Assembly (NCBI RefSeq): GCF_002277815.1
Contig: NZ_NKJI01000001.1
Span: 117,501-181,500 of the forward strand
DNA: 64,000 bases
Source: Pseudomonas sp. ERMR1:02
Lineage (GTDB): Bacteria > Pseudomonadota > Gammaproteobacteria > Pseudomonadales > Pseudomonadaceae
Reading direction: 5' to 3'
This document shows positions 35,867 through 43,547 of the stretch, piece after piece; the stretch's first letter is position 1, and each line of letters opens with the position of its first letter. Position numbers and translations under genes: made by a program. Below the pieces are notes generated by a model. The model was not told the origin of the DNA, searched no databases, and saw only the letters and a program-made list of their open reading frames with translations.

Positions 35867-37970
35867 CTGGACGCGCCATCTGCTGTGTCTAAGCCTCAGT
35901 TTGCCGCTGGGATCGGCGCTGGCGTGCGGGCCCGACTTTCCCATGCGTCTGCTGGATAACCGGAGTCAGTCGCTAGCGGAGCTACCAGAGGGCAACTTCA
36001 ATTTCGAAGTCAAACGCTTGGGGCAGGCGATCACCGGGCTGAAGAACGTCAGCGCAACCGTCTACAGCATGGACGGCCCCGATTATACGGAACAGCGCAG
36101 CCAAGCCGAGCAAACCGGTTTGACCGCCGAGCAGCAAGCGTTGGTGAAACAGCTGCGTGGCCTGACCAATGCCAATCAGGTCGAAGCGCAAGGCTCGAAT
36201 CTGCCCGCCGAGATCAGATTTTATCTGGCCGGAGCCGTGGCGTTTGCTACCGATGATCATGGTCTGGCGGCGGAATATTTCCAGAAAGTACTCGTGTTGC
36301 CGGCTGATCAACGGGCGTTGCGCAGTACCTGGGCGGCATACTCATTGGGGCGGGCGTTGTTCGCTATGAGCTCGGAAGCGGGCGCGGGTCCCGACCTGCT
36401 GGCGCAGTCTGCAAAGGCTTTCGAGCAAACCCGGCAACTGAGCATCGATGGTTTCAGTGATCCATTGGAACTGGGCGTCGCCAGCCTCGGCGAAGAGGCA
36501 CGAGTGGCGCGTACGTTGGGTGACTGGAACCACGCTATCGAACTTTATGCCACGCAAAACCTGCACGGTTCGCCGGTGGGCTACACATCGTTGAAGCTGT
36601 TGATGACCGATCTGGCGGCGATGCCTGACGATCAACTGGCCGAGTTGCTCAAGGGCAAACCGGTGCAGCAATTGGTGACGGCTTCCTTGATCAGCCGCCT
36701 GGGCTGGTCATTCGGTGATCAACCGTTAAACGAACAAAAATTGATCAAGCTTCTGCAAAGCAGTACCCGCGGCAGTCTTGATAATGCCGATCGCCTGGCA
36801 GCGATGAATTATCAACAGGGCGATTATGCCAGCGCCAAGGCCTTCCTCGAACATGCCGGTGATGGCGGCCTGGCTTGGTGGCTGCGGGCCAAACTGGCGG
36901 TGCGCGAGGGCGATAAAAATACGGCGGCCGCCGCGTATGCAAAAGCGGCCCAGGCCTTCCCGCAGAATGAATCCTGGGGCGAGCGGCGCACGCCGGACTG
37001 GGATTTCGAATCGGTTCAGCCCAAGTGTCGCGTCGAAGGCGAAAGCGCGATTCTGGCCCTGCAACGCGGCGACTACCTGCAAGCCTTCGATCAGCTCTAT
37101 CGCAGCAAAGGCATCTACTGGTTCGATGCGGCGACAGTGGCCGAGCGGGTGCTGACGCTCGATGAGCTCAAGCATTATGTCGATACTCAAGTGCCCGCAC
37201 CGCCGGCGCTGACTCAACAGGAACGTGATAATTACGTGCCTCTGCCGGTGGCGGCGAGTTTGCGTAATTTGCTGGGGCGGCGCTTGTTGCGTGAAGGGCA
37301 CTATGAAGAGGCAACTGACTATTTCGATAACGACGGCTTGCGCAACAAAGCCAGGTTGTATGGCCAGCAACGTCTGGCTGCCGACTCGGCGTGGTGGCCG
37401 ACGCGTCGTGCTGCCGCACTGTTCAATGCAGCGTGGACGGCGCGCGAGTGGGGGATGGATATCCTCGGCTATGAACTTGCCCCGGATTACGCCACGTTCG
37501 GCGGTAACTACAGCCTTGAGAATACTGAGCTGAAAGTCGGGCCGCTGGTGGCCGAGGACGAGGTGAAGCGTCAGCAGGCCAGCGCCGCCCAACCCGATCA
37601 ACGTTACCACTACCGGTTTGTCGCCACGGCGTTGGCCAGTCGCGCCGCCGACAATTTACCCCACACCAGTCAGGCGTTTGCCGCAGTGCTGTGCGAAGCG
37701 TCCGGGTGGAACAGCAACCTTGAAGAGCAAAGTGCGCTCTATCAGCGTTACATCAAAGAAGGCCCGTACGTGGAGTGGGCCGCGGATTTCGGTCATCAGT
37801 GCCCGTATCCCGACTTCCAGAATGCCAACAAACGCTATGTCACCCAGGTCACCGACGCCGCTCGCTCAACGCTAAGGCCGTACAAGATAGCGCTGCAGAT
37901 AGGCAGTGTGTTGGCAGTTACGGCAGCGACGCTATTGGTGATCGTTCGCCGCCGCCGCAAGGCTCAGTGA
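35853..37970 (+). CDS. Exported, membrane-anchored helical-repeat protein, unknown function
   Basis: I do not recognise a characterised family. The 705-residue protein has a signal peptide (LLCLSLSLPLGSALACG) and a long alpha-helical body with TPR-like stretches such as GAVAFATDDHGLAAEYFQKV, QGDYASAKAFLEHAGDG and LLREGHYEEATDYFDNDGL. It ends with one transmembrane segment (about residues 678-698) and a basic RRRRKAQ tail. That suggests a periplasmic scaffold tethered to the inner membrane. ATG 35853 has an AAGGAGAG ribosome site, better than the upstream ATT-frame start at 35835. It overlaps the DUF3142 lipoprotein gene, so the two likely work together in the envelope. Confidence 0.78.
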   Translation: MFTRNWTRHLLCLSLSLPLGSALACGPDFPMRLLDNRSQSLAELPEGNFNFEVKRLGQAITGLKNVSATVYSMDGPDYTEQRSQAEQTGLTAEQQALVKQLRGLTNANQVEAQGSNLPAEIRFYLAGAVAFATDDHGLAAEYFQKVLVLPADQRALRSTWAAYSLGRALFAMSSEAGAGPDLLAQSAKAFEQTRQLSIDGFSDPLELGVASLGEEARVARTLGDWNHAIELYATQNLHGSPVGYTSLKLLMTDLAAMPDDQLAELLKGKPVQQLVTASLISRLGWSFGDQPLNEQKLIKLLQSSTRGSLDNADRLAAMNYQQGDYASAKAFLEHAGDGGLAWWLRAKLAVREGDKNTAAAAYAKAAQAFPQNESWGERRTPDWDFESVQPKCRVEGESAILALQRGDYLQAFDQLYRSKGIYWFDAATVAERVLTLDELKHYVDTQVPAPPALTQQERDNYVPLPVAASLRNLLGRRLLREGHYEEATDYFDNDGLRNKARLYGQQRLAADSAWWPTRRAAALFNAAWTAREWGMDILGYELAPDYATFGGNYSLENTELKVGPLVAEDEVKRQQASAAQPDQRYHYRFVATALASRAADNLPHTSQAFAAVLCEASGWNSNLEEQSALYQRYIKEGPYVEWAADFGHQCPYPDFQNANKRYVTQVTDAARSTLRPYKIALQIGSVLAVTAATLLVIVRRRRKAQ

Positions 37971-37972
37971 TC

Positions 37973-38602
37973 TCAAGCCTGTTGGACAAAGGTCAGCCGC
38001 ACCGCGAAGCCGATCAATAGACTGCCGAACAACCATTGCTGCAAGCGTTGGGCCGATGGACTGCGTTGCAACCATCGCCCGAGCGCGGCGCCGGCCAGGG
38101 CGTAAGCGCTGTCGAACAGCAAACCCACGGTTACCAACATCACGCCAAGGGTGGCGAATTGCGCGAGCACCGGTCCTGCGTGTGGGTCAATGAACTGTGG
38201 CAGCAGCACCGAGCAGAACAGCAAGGCTTTGGGGTTGAGCAGGTTGGTCAGCAAACCGCGCTGGATCGCTTCCTGATAGCGCGTTTTTTCGCCGGTTGTG
38301 TTTGAGCCGTTCAAGGTTGGCAGCATGGTTGTGCGAAGGCACTGGATGCCAATCCACAACAGGTACGCGGCGCCGACCAGACGCACCACATCGAAGGTCC
38401 AGGGCGCAGCCTTGAACAGCGCCGCCAGGCCCAGTGCCGCCAGTGCGACATGGCAACCACGGGCGATGGCCGAACCCACGGCAGTGGCCAATGCCGCGCC
38501 TTTACCCTGACGGGCACCGGTCTGCAACAGCAGGATCATGTCGGGTCCCGGTAACAGGTATACCACCGCCAGTGCCATGAAAAACAGCCAGAGTCCCGCC
38601 AT
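37973..38602 (-). CDS. LysE-family amino-acid exporter
   Basis: The 209-residue membrane protein shows the LysE/RhtB pattern: MAGLWLFFMALAVVYLLPGPDMILLLQTGARQGK (family PGPD motif about residue 18-21), about six hydrophobic segments, and NLLNPKALLFCSVLLPQFID in the middle. It is transcribed away from an Lrp/AsnC regulator across a 146-bp gap, the standard arrangement in which the Lrp-type protein senses the exported amino acid. Confidence 0.9.
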   Translation of the reverse strand: MAGLWLFFMALAVVYLLPGPDMILLLQTGARQGKGAALATAVGSAIARGCHVALAALGLAALFKAAPWTFDVVRLVGAAYLLWIGIQCLRTTMLPTLNGSNTTGEKTRYQEAIQRGLLTNLLNPKALLFCSVLLPQFIDPHAGPVLAQFATLGVMLVTVGLLFDSAYALAGAALGRWLQRSPSAQRLQQWLFGSLLIGFAVRLTFVQQA

Positions 38603-38748
38603 GTTGCACCCCCATTCGTTGTCGATTCGGTAGGGCCAGTCTAGGGCGCAAGGGCGGGGCAGGTGCTTGCGTAGTTACCTTCAAATACGTAACGCATTGG
38701 CATAACCTGCTACTAAACGACAAGTAAACCATCAGGATCTGCCAAACC

Positions 38749-39225
38749 ATGAAACTCGATGCCTACGACCGCAAGATACTTTCCGCGCTGCAAAGGGACG
38801 GTCGCCTGAGCAATGTGCAACTGGCTGACGAGATCGGTCTGTCCGCGTCACCTTGTTTGCGGCGAGTGCGAATGCTGGAGGAAGCCGGGGTGATTCGTGG
38901 CTATCAGGCCAATCTGGATCGCGATGAAGTCGGGCTGGGGTTGACCGTGTTTGTCGGCGTCAGGGTCGAGCGCCATAACGATGAACAAGCCGAGGCCTTT
39001 CGCCTGGCGGTGACGGCGTTGCCCGAGGTGGTTTCGGCGTTTCTGGTGTCAGGGGAATCGGATTTTCTGCTGCAAGTAGTGGTGCCTGACCTGCGCGCTT
39101 ATGACCGGTTTCTCACGGGATGCTTGCTCAAGCTGCCGGGGGTGAGCGATATCCGTAGCAACTTTGCGATTCATACGGTGAAGGCGCCTGGGGTATTGCC
39201 TTTGGGGCATTTGCCAGCCAACTAA
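38749..39225 (+). CDS. Lrp/AsnC-family transcriptional regulator
   Basis: The 158-residue protein starts MKLDAYDRKILSALQRDGR and carries an Asn/Lrp helix-turn-helix (LSNVQLADEIGLSASPCLRRV, about residues 18-38) and a RAM/AsnC ligand domain (about 65-145, with VSGESDFLLQVVVPDLRAYD). It is the length of Lrp. It faces away from the LysE gene and probably controls it and itself. Confidence 0.93.
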   Translation: MKLDAYDRKILSALQRDGRLSNVQLADEIGLSASPCLRRVRMLEEAGVIRGYQANLDRDEVGLGLTVFVGVRVERHNDEQAEAFRLAVTALPEVVSAFLVSGESDFLLQVVVPDLRAYDRFLTGCLLKLPGVSDIRSNFAIHTVKAPGVLPLGHLPAN

Positions 39226-39440
39226 GATCGTTCCTACGCTTTGGCGCTGGCGCTGAATTCCATGGCCACGCAATACTCGCCAATCATTTCACTGACGCTC
39301 GAGATAGCGAGGGTAAAAGATTACCTAGAAAAAATTACGAACATAATATATGCGTAATTGCGCATTTCGGTCAAGGCTTCAGGTAAGTGACAGGTTTCGC
39401 ATCTTTAGATAGCGCAAATGAGTATGAAAATTTCATCGTT

Positions 39441-39459
39441 TTCGTTATATCGTAACGAA
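39441..39459. promoter_or_regulatory. Zur-like operator before the SPFH/P-type ATPase operon
   Basis: TTCGTTATATCGTAACGAA has perfect 7-bp arms. Its core GTTATATCGTAAC (39444-39456) matches GTTATAYCRTAAC, shared with 50363-50375, and resembles the gammaproteobacterial Zur box core GTTATA-N-TATAAC. It lies 35 bp before the preferred start of the first gene. Confidence 0.6.
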
Positions 39460-39493
39460 TTGCCATGTGAGCAAAATTGAGCACTGGGGTGGT

Positions 39494-41452
39494 ATGCAAG
39501 TCGATCTCGATGTGGATGGGGCGCAGGTAGCGGGGCTACCGCGCTTTCAGCAGGCGGTTTTTCAAGGGCGGCGATTGCGTCAGTTCGCCATCGGACTTGG
39601 TGCGCTGGCGGCAATGGGGTTGGTGCTGGGATTCTTTGTCGGACTGTTTGCGCCGCAATCCCTTTGGCCGGCGTTGTTGTTCAATCAAGGCGCTGCGTTG
39701 CTGGTGATGGTTGCGGGTTTGCAATCCGCCTGGTGGGTGACGCAATGGCGGGCGCGGGCGATGAATCCCGCGGTGACGGCGGCCGTAGCTGAAGAAATAG
39801 AATCCCCGGTTGGCTGGTACGAACGACTACTGCATCGCATTGGCCAGCGATGGGTGAACCTACTTAAGCAAATCGGTGCGCCGACACTGTGGCTTGGTGG
39901 TTGGGCATTGCTGGCGCTGCTATGCGTTGAGCAGATATGGAACCTTGGCTTGCCGCCCGCCGCGCTGGGATTGTCGGCCACTGTCGGCGCGGCACTGGCG
40001 CTGTTGTTGGGGTTCGGTTTACTGGTGCTGGAGCGTCAACTGGCTCAGGAAAACACCGCTCAGTGGCCCGAAGCCGGAGCGCTGGCGCAACTGATTCGAG
40101 TAGCGATCATCAGTCTGGTGCTTGGCGCATTGTGCCTGTTGTTCGGCAGTGAAACCTCGGTGTGGCCTGTGCGTCTGGCGGTACTGATCGGGCTGCTGCC
40201 GGGGCTGGTCGCAATCGAACTGCTGCTGCGCGCCGTGCTGTCTTTGTTCAGTCCCCGCCGCGAACAACTTGAACCGACATTGCTGGCGCGCAGTTTTGTC
40301 GCTGACATGCTGCGCTGGCCACCGCAGCCGTTGCTGGCGTTGCAGCACGAATTGCACAACCGCTTCGGCATCGACCTGCGGCAGATCTGGGCCTTCACTT
40401 ACATGCGCCGCGCGTTTCTACCGGTGCTGGGGGCAGTTGCTTTTGTCGGTTGGTCACTCACCGGCATCCATGAAATACCACTGCAAGGGCGTGGCATTTA
40501 CGAGCGATTCGGCAAACCGGTAGCAGTGTTCGGACCGGGTTTGCACGCCGGTTTGCCCTGGCCGTTGGGTCGGGTGCTGAGTGTCGAAAACGGGGTGGTG
40601 CACGAGTTGGCCACCAGTGTCGGCGAAACCCCGGTGGTGTTGCAGGCCGAGCCCGCTGAAGGTCCCGCGCCGATCACGGCCAACCGGTTATGGGATGCGA
40701 GTCATGTGAACGATAAATCCCAAGTGATCGCCAGCAGCCGTGCCGACAAGCAGAGCTTTCAGATCGTCAACATGGACGTGCGCTTCGTCTATCGCATCGG
40801 CCTGAGCGATCAGTCAGCACTGGCGGCGACTTACAACAGTGCGGACGTACCAACGCTGATTCGCAGCACTGCCAGTCGAATTCTGGTCCACGACTTTGCT
40901 TCGCGGACTCTGGACGGTTTGCTCGGCGAAGACCGGGTAGGGCTTGCCGAAGAGATCGGCCGCGCGGTGCAGGCAGACCTTAAGAAACTCGACAGCGGCG
41001 TAGAAATTCTCGCCACGGTGGTCGAAGCGATTCACCCACCAGCCGGTGCCGCCAATGCCTATCACGGTGTGCAAGCGGCGCAGATTGGGGCGCAGGCATT
41101 GATCGCTCGTGAACGCGGAGCAGCCGCTGAAGCCACCAATCAGGCACAGTTGCAGGCCAGCATCGCCCGCGATCAAGCAACGGCCAGCGCTCGTGAAATC
41201 AACGCGGGTGCGCAAGCCGCCGACCTCAAATTCAGCGCCGAGCAAAAGGCTTACGCCAGCGCCGGACAAGCCTTCGTACTGGAGCAATACCTCAGTCAAC
41301 TTTCCCAGGGGCTGGCGAATGCCAAGCTACTGGTACTCGATCATCGTCTGGGCGGCAGCAACAATGCGCCGACCATTGACCTGCGTACGTTCACGTTGCC
41401 GGCTGATCCTGCGCCGTCGCGTCAAACCGCTCAGCCAGGAGCTACCCATTGA
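39494..41452 (+). CDS. Polytopic SPFH/band-7 protein (HflK-like), metal operon gene 1
   Basis: The 652-residue protein has about six hydrophobic segments in its first 270 residues (for example FAIGLGALAAMGLVLGFF and VRLAVLIGLLPGLVAIELLL), another at about 310-330, then an SPFH/band-7 domain (about 340-560) with GRGIYERFGKPVAVFGPGLH and a coiled-coil, Ala/Gln-rich tail. HflK-like proteins form large membrane cages around proteases or transporters. Canonical HflK has one membrane segment, so the extra ones are unusual. I start at ATG 39494 because the GTG at 39467 leaves almost no leader after the operator. Its stop overlaps the next start. Confidence 0.82.
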   Translation: MQVDLDVDGAQVAGLPRFQQAVFQGRRLRQFAIGLGALAAMGLVLGFFVGLFAPQSLWPALLFNQGAALLVMVAGLQSAWWVTQWRARAMNPAVTAAVAEEIESPVGWYERLLHRIGQRWVNLLKQIGAPTLWLGGWALLALLCVEQIWNLGLPPAALGLSATVGAALALLLGFGLLVLERQLAQENTAQWPEAGALAQLIRVAIISLVLGALCLLFGSETSVWPVRLAVLIGLLPGLVAIELLLRAVLSLFSPRREQLEPTLLARSFVADMLRWPPQPLLALQHELHNRFGIDLRQIWAFTYMRRAFLPVLGAVAFVGWSLTGIHEIPLQGRGIYERFGKPVAVFGPGLHAGLPWPLGRVLSVENGVVHELATSVGETPVVLQAEPAEGPAPITANRLWDASHVNDKSQVIASSRADKQSFQIVNMDVRFVYRIGLSDQSALAATYNSADVPTLIRSTASRILVHDFASRTLDGLLGEDRVGLAEEIGRAVQADLKKLDSGVEILATVVEAIHPPAGAANAYHGVQAAQIGAQALIARERGAAAEATNQAQLQASIARDQATASAREINAGAQAADLKFSAEQKAYASAGQAFVLEQYLSQLSQGLANAKLLVLDHRLGGSNNAPTIDLRTFTLPADPAPSRQTAQPGATH

Positions 41453-42492
41453 GCCAGTCGCACACCCACAACCACGATGATCATGCCGGCCACGATCACG
41501 GCCATGGCGGGCATCATCATCACGGTCATCACCATCACCATCACGGTGACCCACAAGAGGCCGGTCCGTTTCCCTGGCGGCGCATGGGGTGGGCGGCGTT
41601 ACTGGTGGCGTTCGCCATTGCCGCAGCGAGCCTGGTGCAGGTGAGGTCAGGGGAGGCCACAGTGATCACACGGTTCGGCAATCCGTCGCGAGTGTTGCTG
41701 GAACCGGGTCTTGGCTGGCGCTGGCCTGCGCCGTTCGAGGCGGCAATCCCGGTTGATCTGCGGTTGCGCACCACGTCCAGCGGTTTGCAGGATGTGGGTA
41801 CGCGAGACGGTCTGCGCATCATCGTTCAAGCTTATGTGGCCTGGCAGGTGCAGGGTGATCCGGACAATGTGCAGCGCTTTATGCGCGCCGTGCAAAATCA
41901 GCCGGACGAAGCCGCACGGCAAATTCGCACTTTTGTCGGCTCGGCGCTGGAAACCACAGCCAGCAGTTTCGATCTGGCCAATCTAGTGAACACCGATGCC
42001 AACCAGGTGCACATCGCCGATTTCGAAGCGCAGCTGCGTCAACAAATCGACCAGCAGTTGCTGACTACTTATGGTGTACGGGTTTTACAAGTCGGTATCG
42101 AGCGTTTGACCTTGCCATCGGTAACCCTCACCGCGACGGTTGATCGTATGCGCGCCGAGCGTGAAACCATCGCCATCGAACGCACCGCCATCGGCAAGCG
42201 TGAAGCGGCGCAAATTCGCTCCGCCGCCGAACGTGATGCGCGAATCGTGCAAGCCGATGCCACGGTGAAAGCGGCTGACATCGAAGCGCAATCCCGGGTC
42301 GAAGCCGCGCAGATTTACGGCCGTGCATACGCGGGTTCGCCGCAGCTTTACAACCTGTTGCGCTCACTCGATACCTTGGGCACGGTGGTCACGCCGGGGA
42401 CGAAACTGATTCTGCGCACCGACGCCGCGCCATTCCGCGTGCTGGTTGACGGTCCGCCGAGCCTCGAAAACAAATCCGGATCACAGCCATGA
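41449..42492 (+). CDS. SPFH/HflC-like protein with His-rich N terminus, gene 2
   Basis: The 347-residue protein begins with a cytoplasmic metal-binding-like tail: 17 histidines in residues 5-32, ending in runs of four and six. One transmembrane segment follows (about 45-65, WAALLVAFAIAAASLVQV) and an SPFH domain starting at SGEATVITRFGNPSRVLLEPG (about 66). The C-terminal part is a coiled coil rich in Arg/Glu. The start is a TTG overlapping the previous stop (TTGA). A His-rich tail of this kind usually buffers or delivers Zn2+ or Ni2+; here zinc fits the operator and the P-type ATPase. Confidence 0.85.
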   Translation: MSQSHTHNHDDHAGHDHGHGGHHHHGHHHHHHGDPQEAGPFPWRRMGWAALLVAFAIAAASLVQVRSGEATVITRFGNPSRVLLEPGLGWRWPAPFEAAIPVDLRLRTTSSGLQDVGTRDGLRIIVQAYVAWQVQGDPDNVQRFMRAVQNQPDEAARQIRTFVGSALETTASSFDLANLVNTDANQVHIADFEAQLRQQIDQQLLTTYGVRVLQVGIERLTLPSVTLTATVDRMRAERETIAIERTAIGKREAAQIRSAAERDARIVQADATVKAADIEAQSRVEAAQIYGRAYAGSPQLYNLLRSLDTLGTVVTPGTKLILRTDAAPFRVLVDGPPSLENKSGSQP

Positions 42493-43547
42493 GTTTGGTT
42501 CCACGTGGAACAAATGAATTGAGCAGCCCCTGGATTCAGGCCGGGCGCCTGGCCTTTCTCGCGTTGTACGCGGTTACAGTGTTAGCCGCATTGGCGTGGG
42601 CGTTCTCTAATGTGCGGCAGATTGATCCGCAAAATCGCGCGGTGGTTTTACATTTTGGCGCCCTGGATCGCATCCAGAACGCCGGGCTGCTGTTGGCCTG
42701 GCCGCGACCGTTTGAACAGGTCATTTTGTTGCCGGCAGCGGATCGGGTGATCGAGCGTCGAGTAGAAAATCTGCTGCGCACTGATGTGGCGTTGCAGGCC
42801 GATCGCGTGGCCAGTTTTGCCACGCCGATCAGTGATGCGTTGGCGGGCTCAGGTTACCTGCTGACCGGTGATGCCGGTGTGGTGCAACTCGATGTTCGGG
42901 TGTTCTATAAAGTCACCGAGCCCTATGCCTTCGTGCTGCAAGGTGAGCATGTGTTGCCAGCGCTGGATCGGCTCGTCACCCGCAGCGCAGTAGCACTGAC
43001 GGCGGCGCGTGACCTGGACACTATTCTGGTTGCGCGACCGGAGTTGATCGGCGCCGATAACAAGGCTGCCGAAAGGCGCGAACGCTTACGCGGTGACCTG
43101 GTGCAAGGCATCAACCAACGACTGGCCGAATTGACTGCGACCGGGCTAGGGTTGGGGATTGAAGTGGCGCGGGTCGATGTGCAATCAAGTTTGCCCGGCC
43201 CTGCGGTGAACGCCTTCAATGCCGTGCTGACTGCCAGTCAGCAAGCCGACAAGGTCGTGGCCAACGCACGAACTGACGCCGAGAAGTTGACCCAGACTGC
43301 CAACGAGCAAGCCGACCGCACACTGCAAGTTGCCCACGCACAGGCGAGTGAGCGGTTGGCCAAAGCCTCTGCTGACACGGCCACTGTGTTGAGCCTGGCG
43401 AAGGCACAACAACAGGGCACCGATCCACAAATGCTGCTGCGAATCTACCGCGAGCGGATGCCGAAGATTCTTGGTCAGGCGGGTTCCGTGACCACGGTTG
43501 ATCCGAAAGACGATTCCCGCCTGATCATTCAGGGAGCTGCACAATGA
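42489..43547 (+). CDS. SPFH/HflC-like protein, gene 3
   Basis: The 352-residue protein has one N-terminal transmembrane segment (about residues 18-40, LAFLALYAVTVLAALAWAF) and an SPFH domain (about 45-230) with DPQNRAVVLHFGALDRIQN and a C-terminal coiled coil. Together with gene 2 it resembles an HflK/HflC pair. It starts at an ATG overlapping the previous stop (ATGA) and ends overlapping the ATPase start. A near-perfect parS lies over codons 4-8. Confidence 0.87.
   Translation: MSLVPRGTNELSSPWIQAGRLAFLALYAVTVLAALAWAFSNVRQIDPQNRAVVLHFGALDRIQNAGLLLAWPRPFEQVILLPAADRVIERRVENLLRTDVALQADRVASFATPISDALAGSGYLLTGDAGVVQLDVRVFYKVTEPYAFVLQGEHVLPALDRLVTRSAVALTAARDLDTILVARPELIGADNKAAERRERLRGDLVQGINQRLAELTATGLGLGIEVARVDVQSSLPGPAVNAFNAVLTASQQADKVVANARTDAEKLTQTANEQADRTLQVAHAQASERLAKASADTATVLSLAKAQQQGTDPQMLLRIYRERMPKILGQAGSVTTVDPKDDSRLIIQGAAQ
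42497..42512. promoter_or_regulatory. parS: parS centromere site (15/16)
   Basis: GGTTCCACGTGGAACA differs from the perfect copies at 2409 and 33400 only in the first base. It overlaps the very start of SPFH gene 3, encoding LVPRGT. It is about 36 kb from oriC. Confidence 0.88.
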
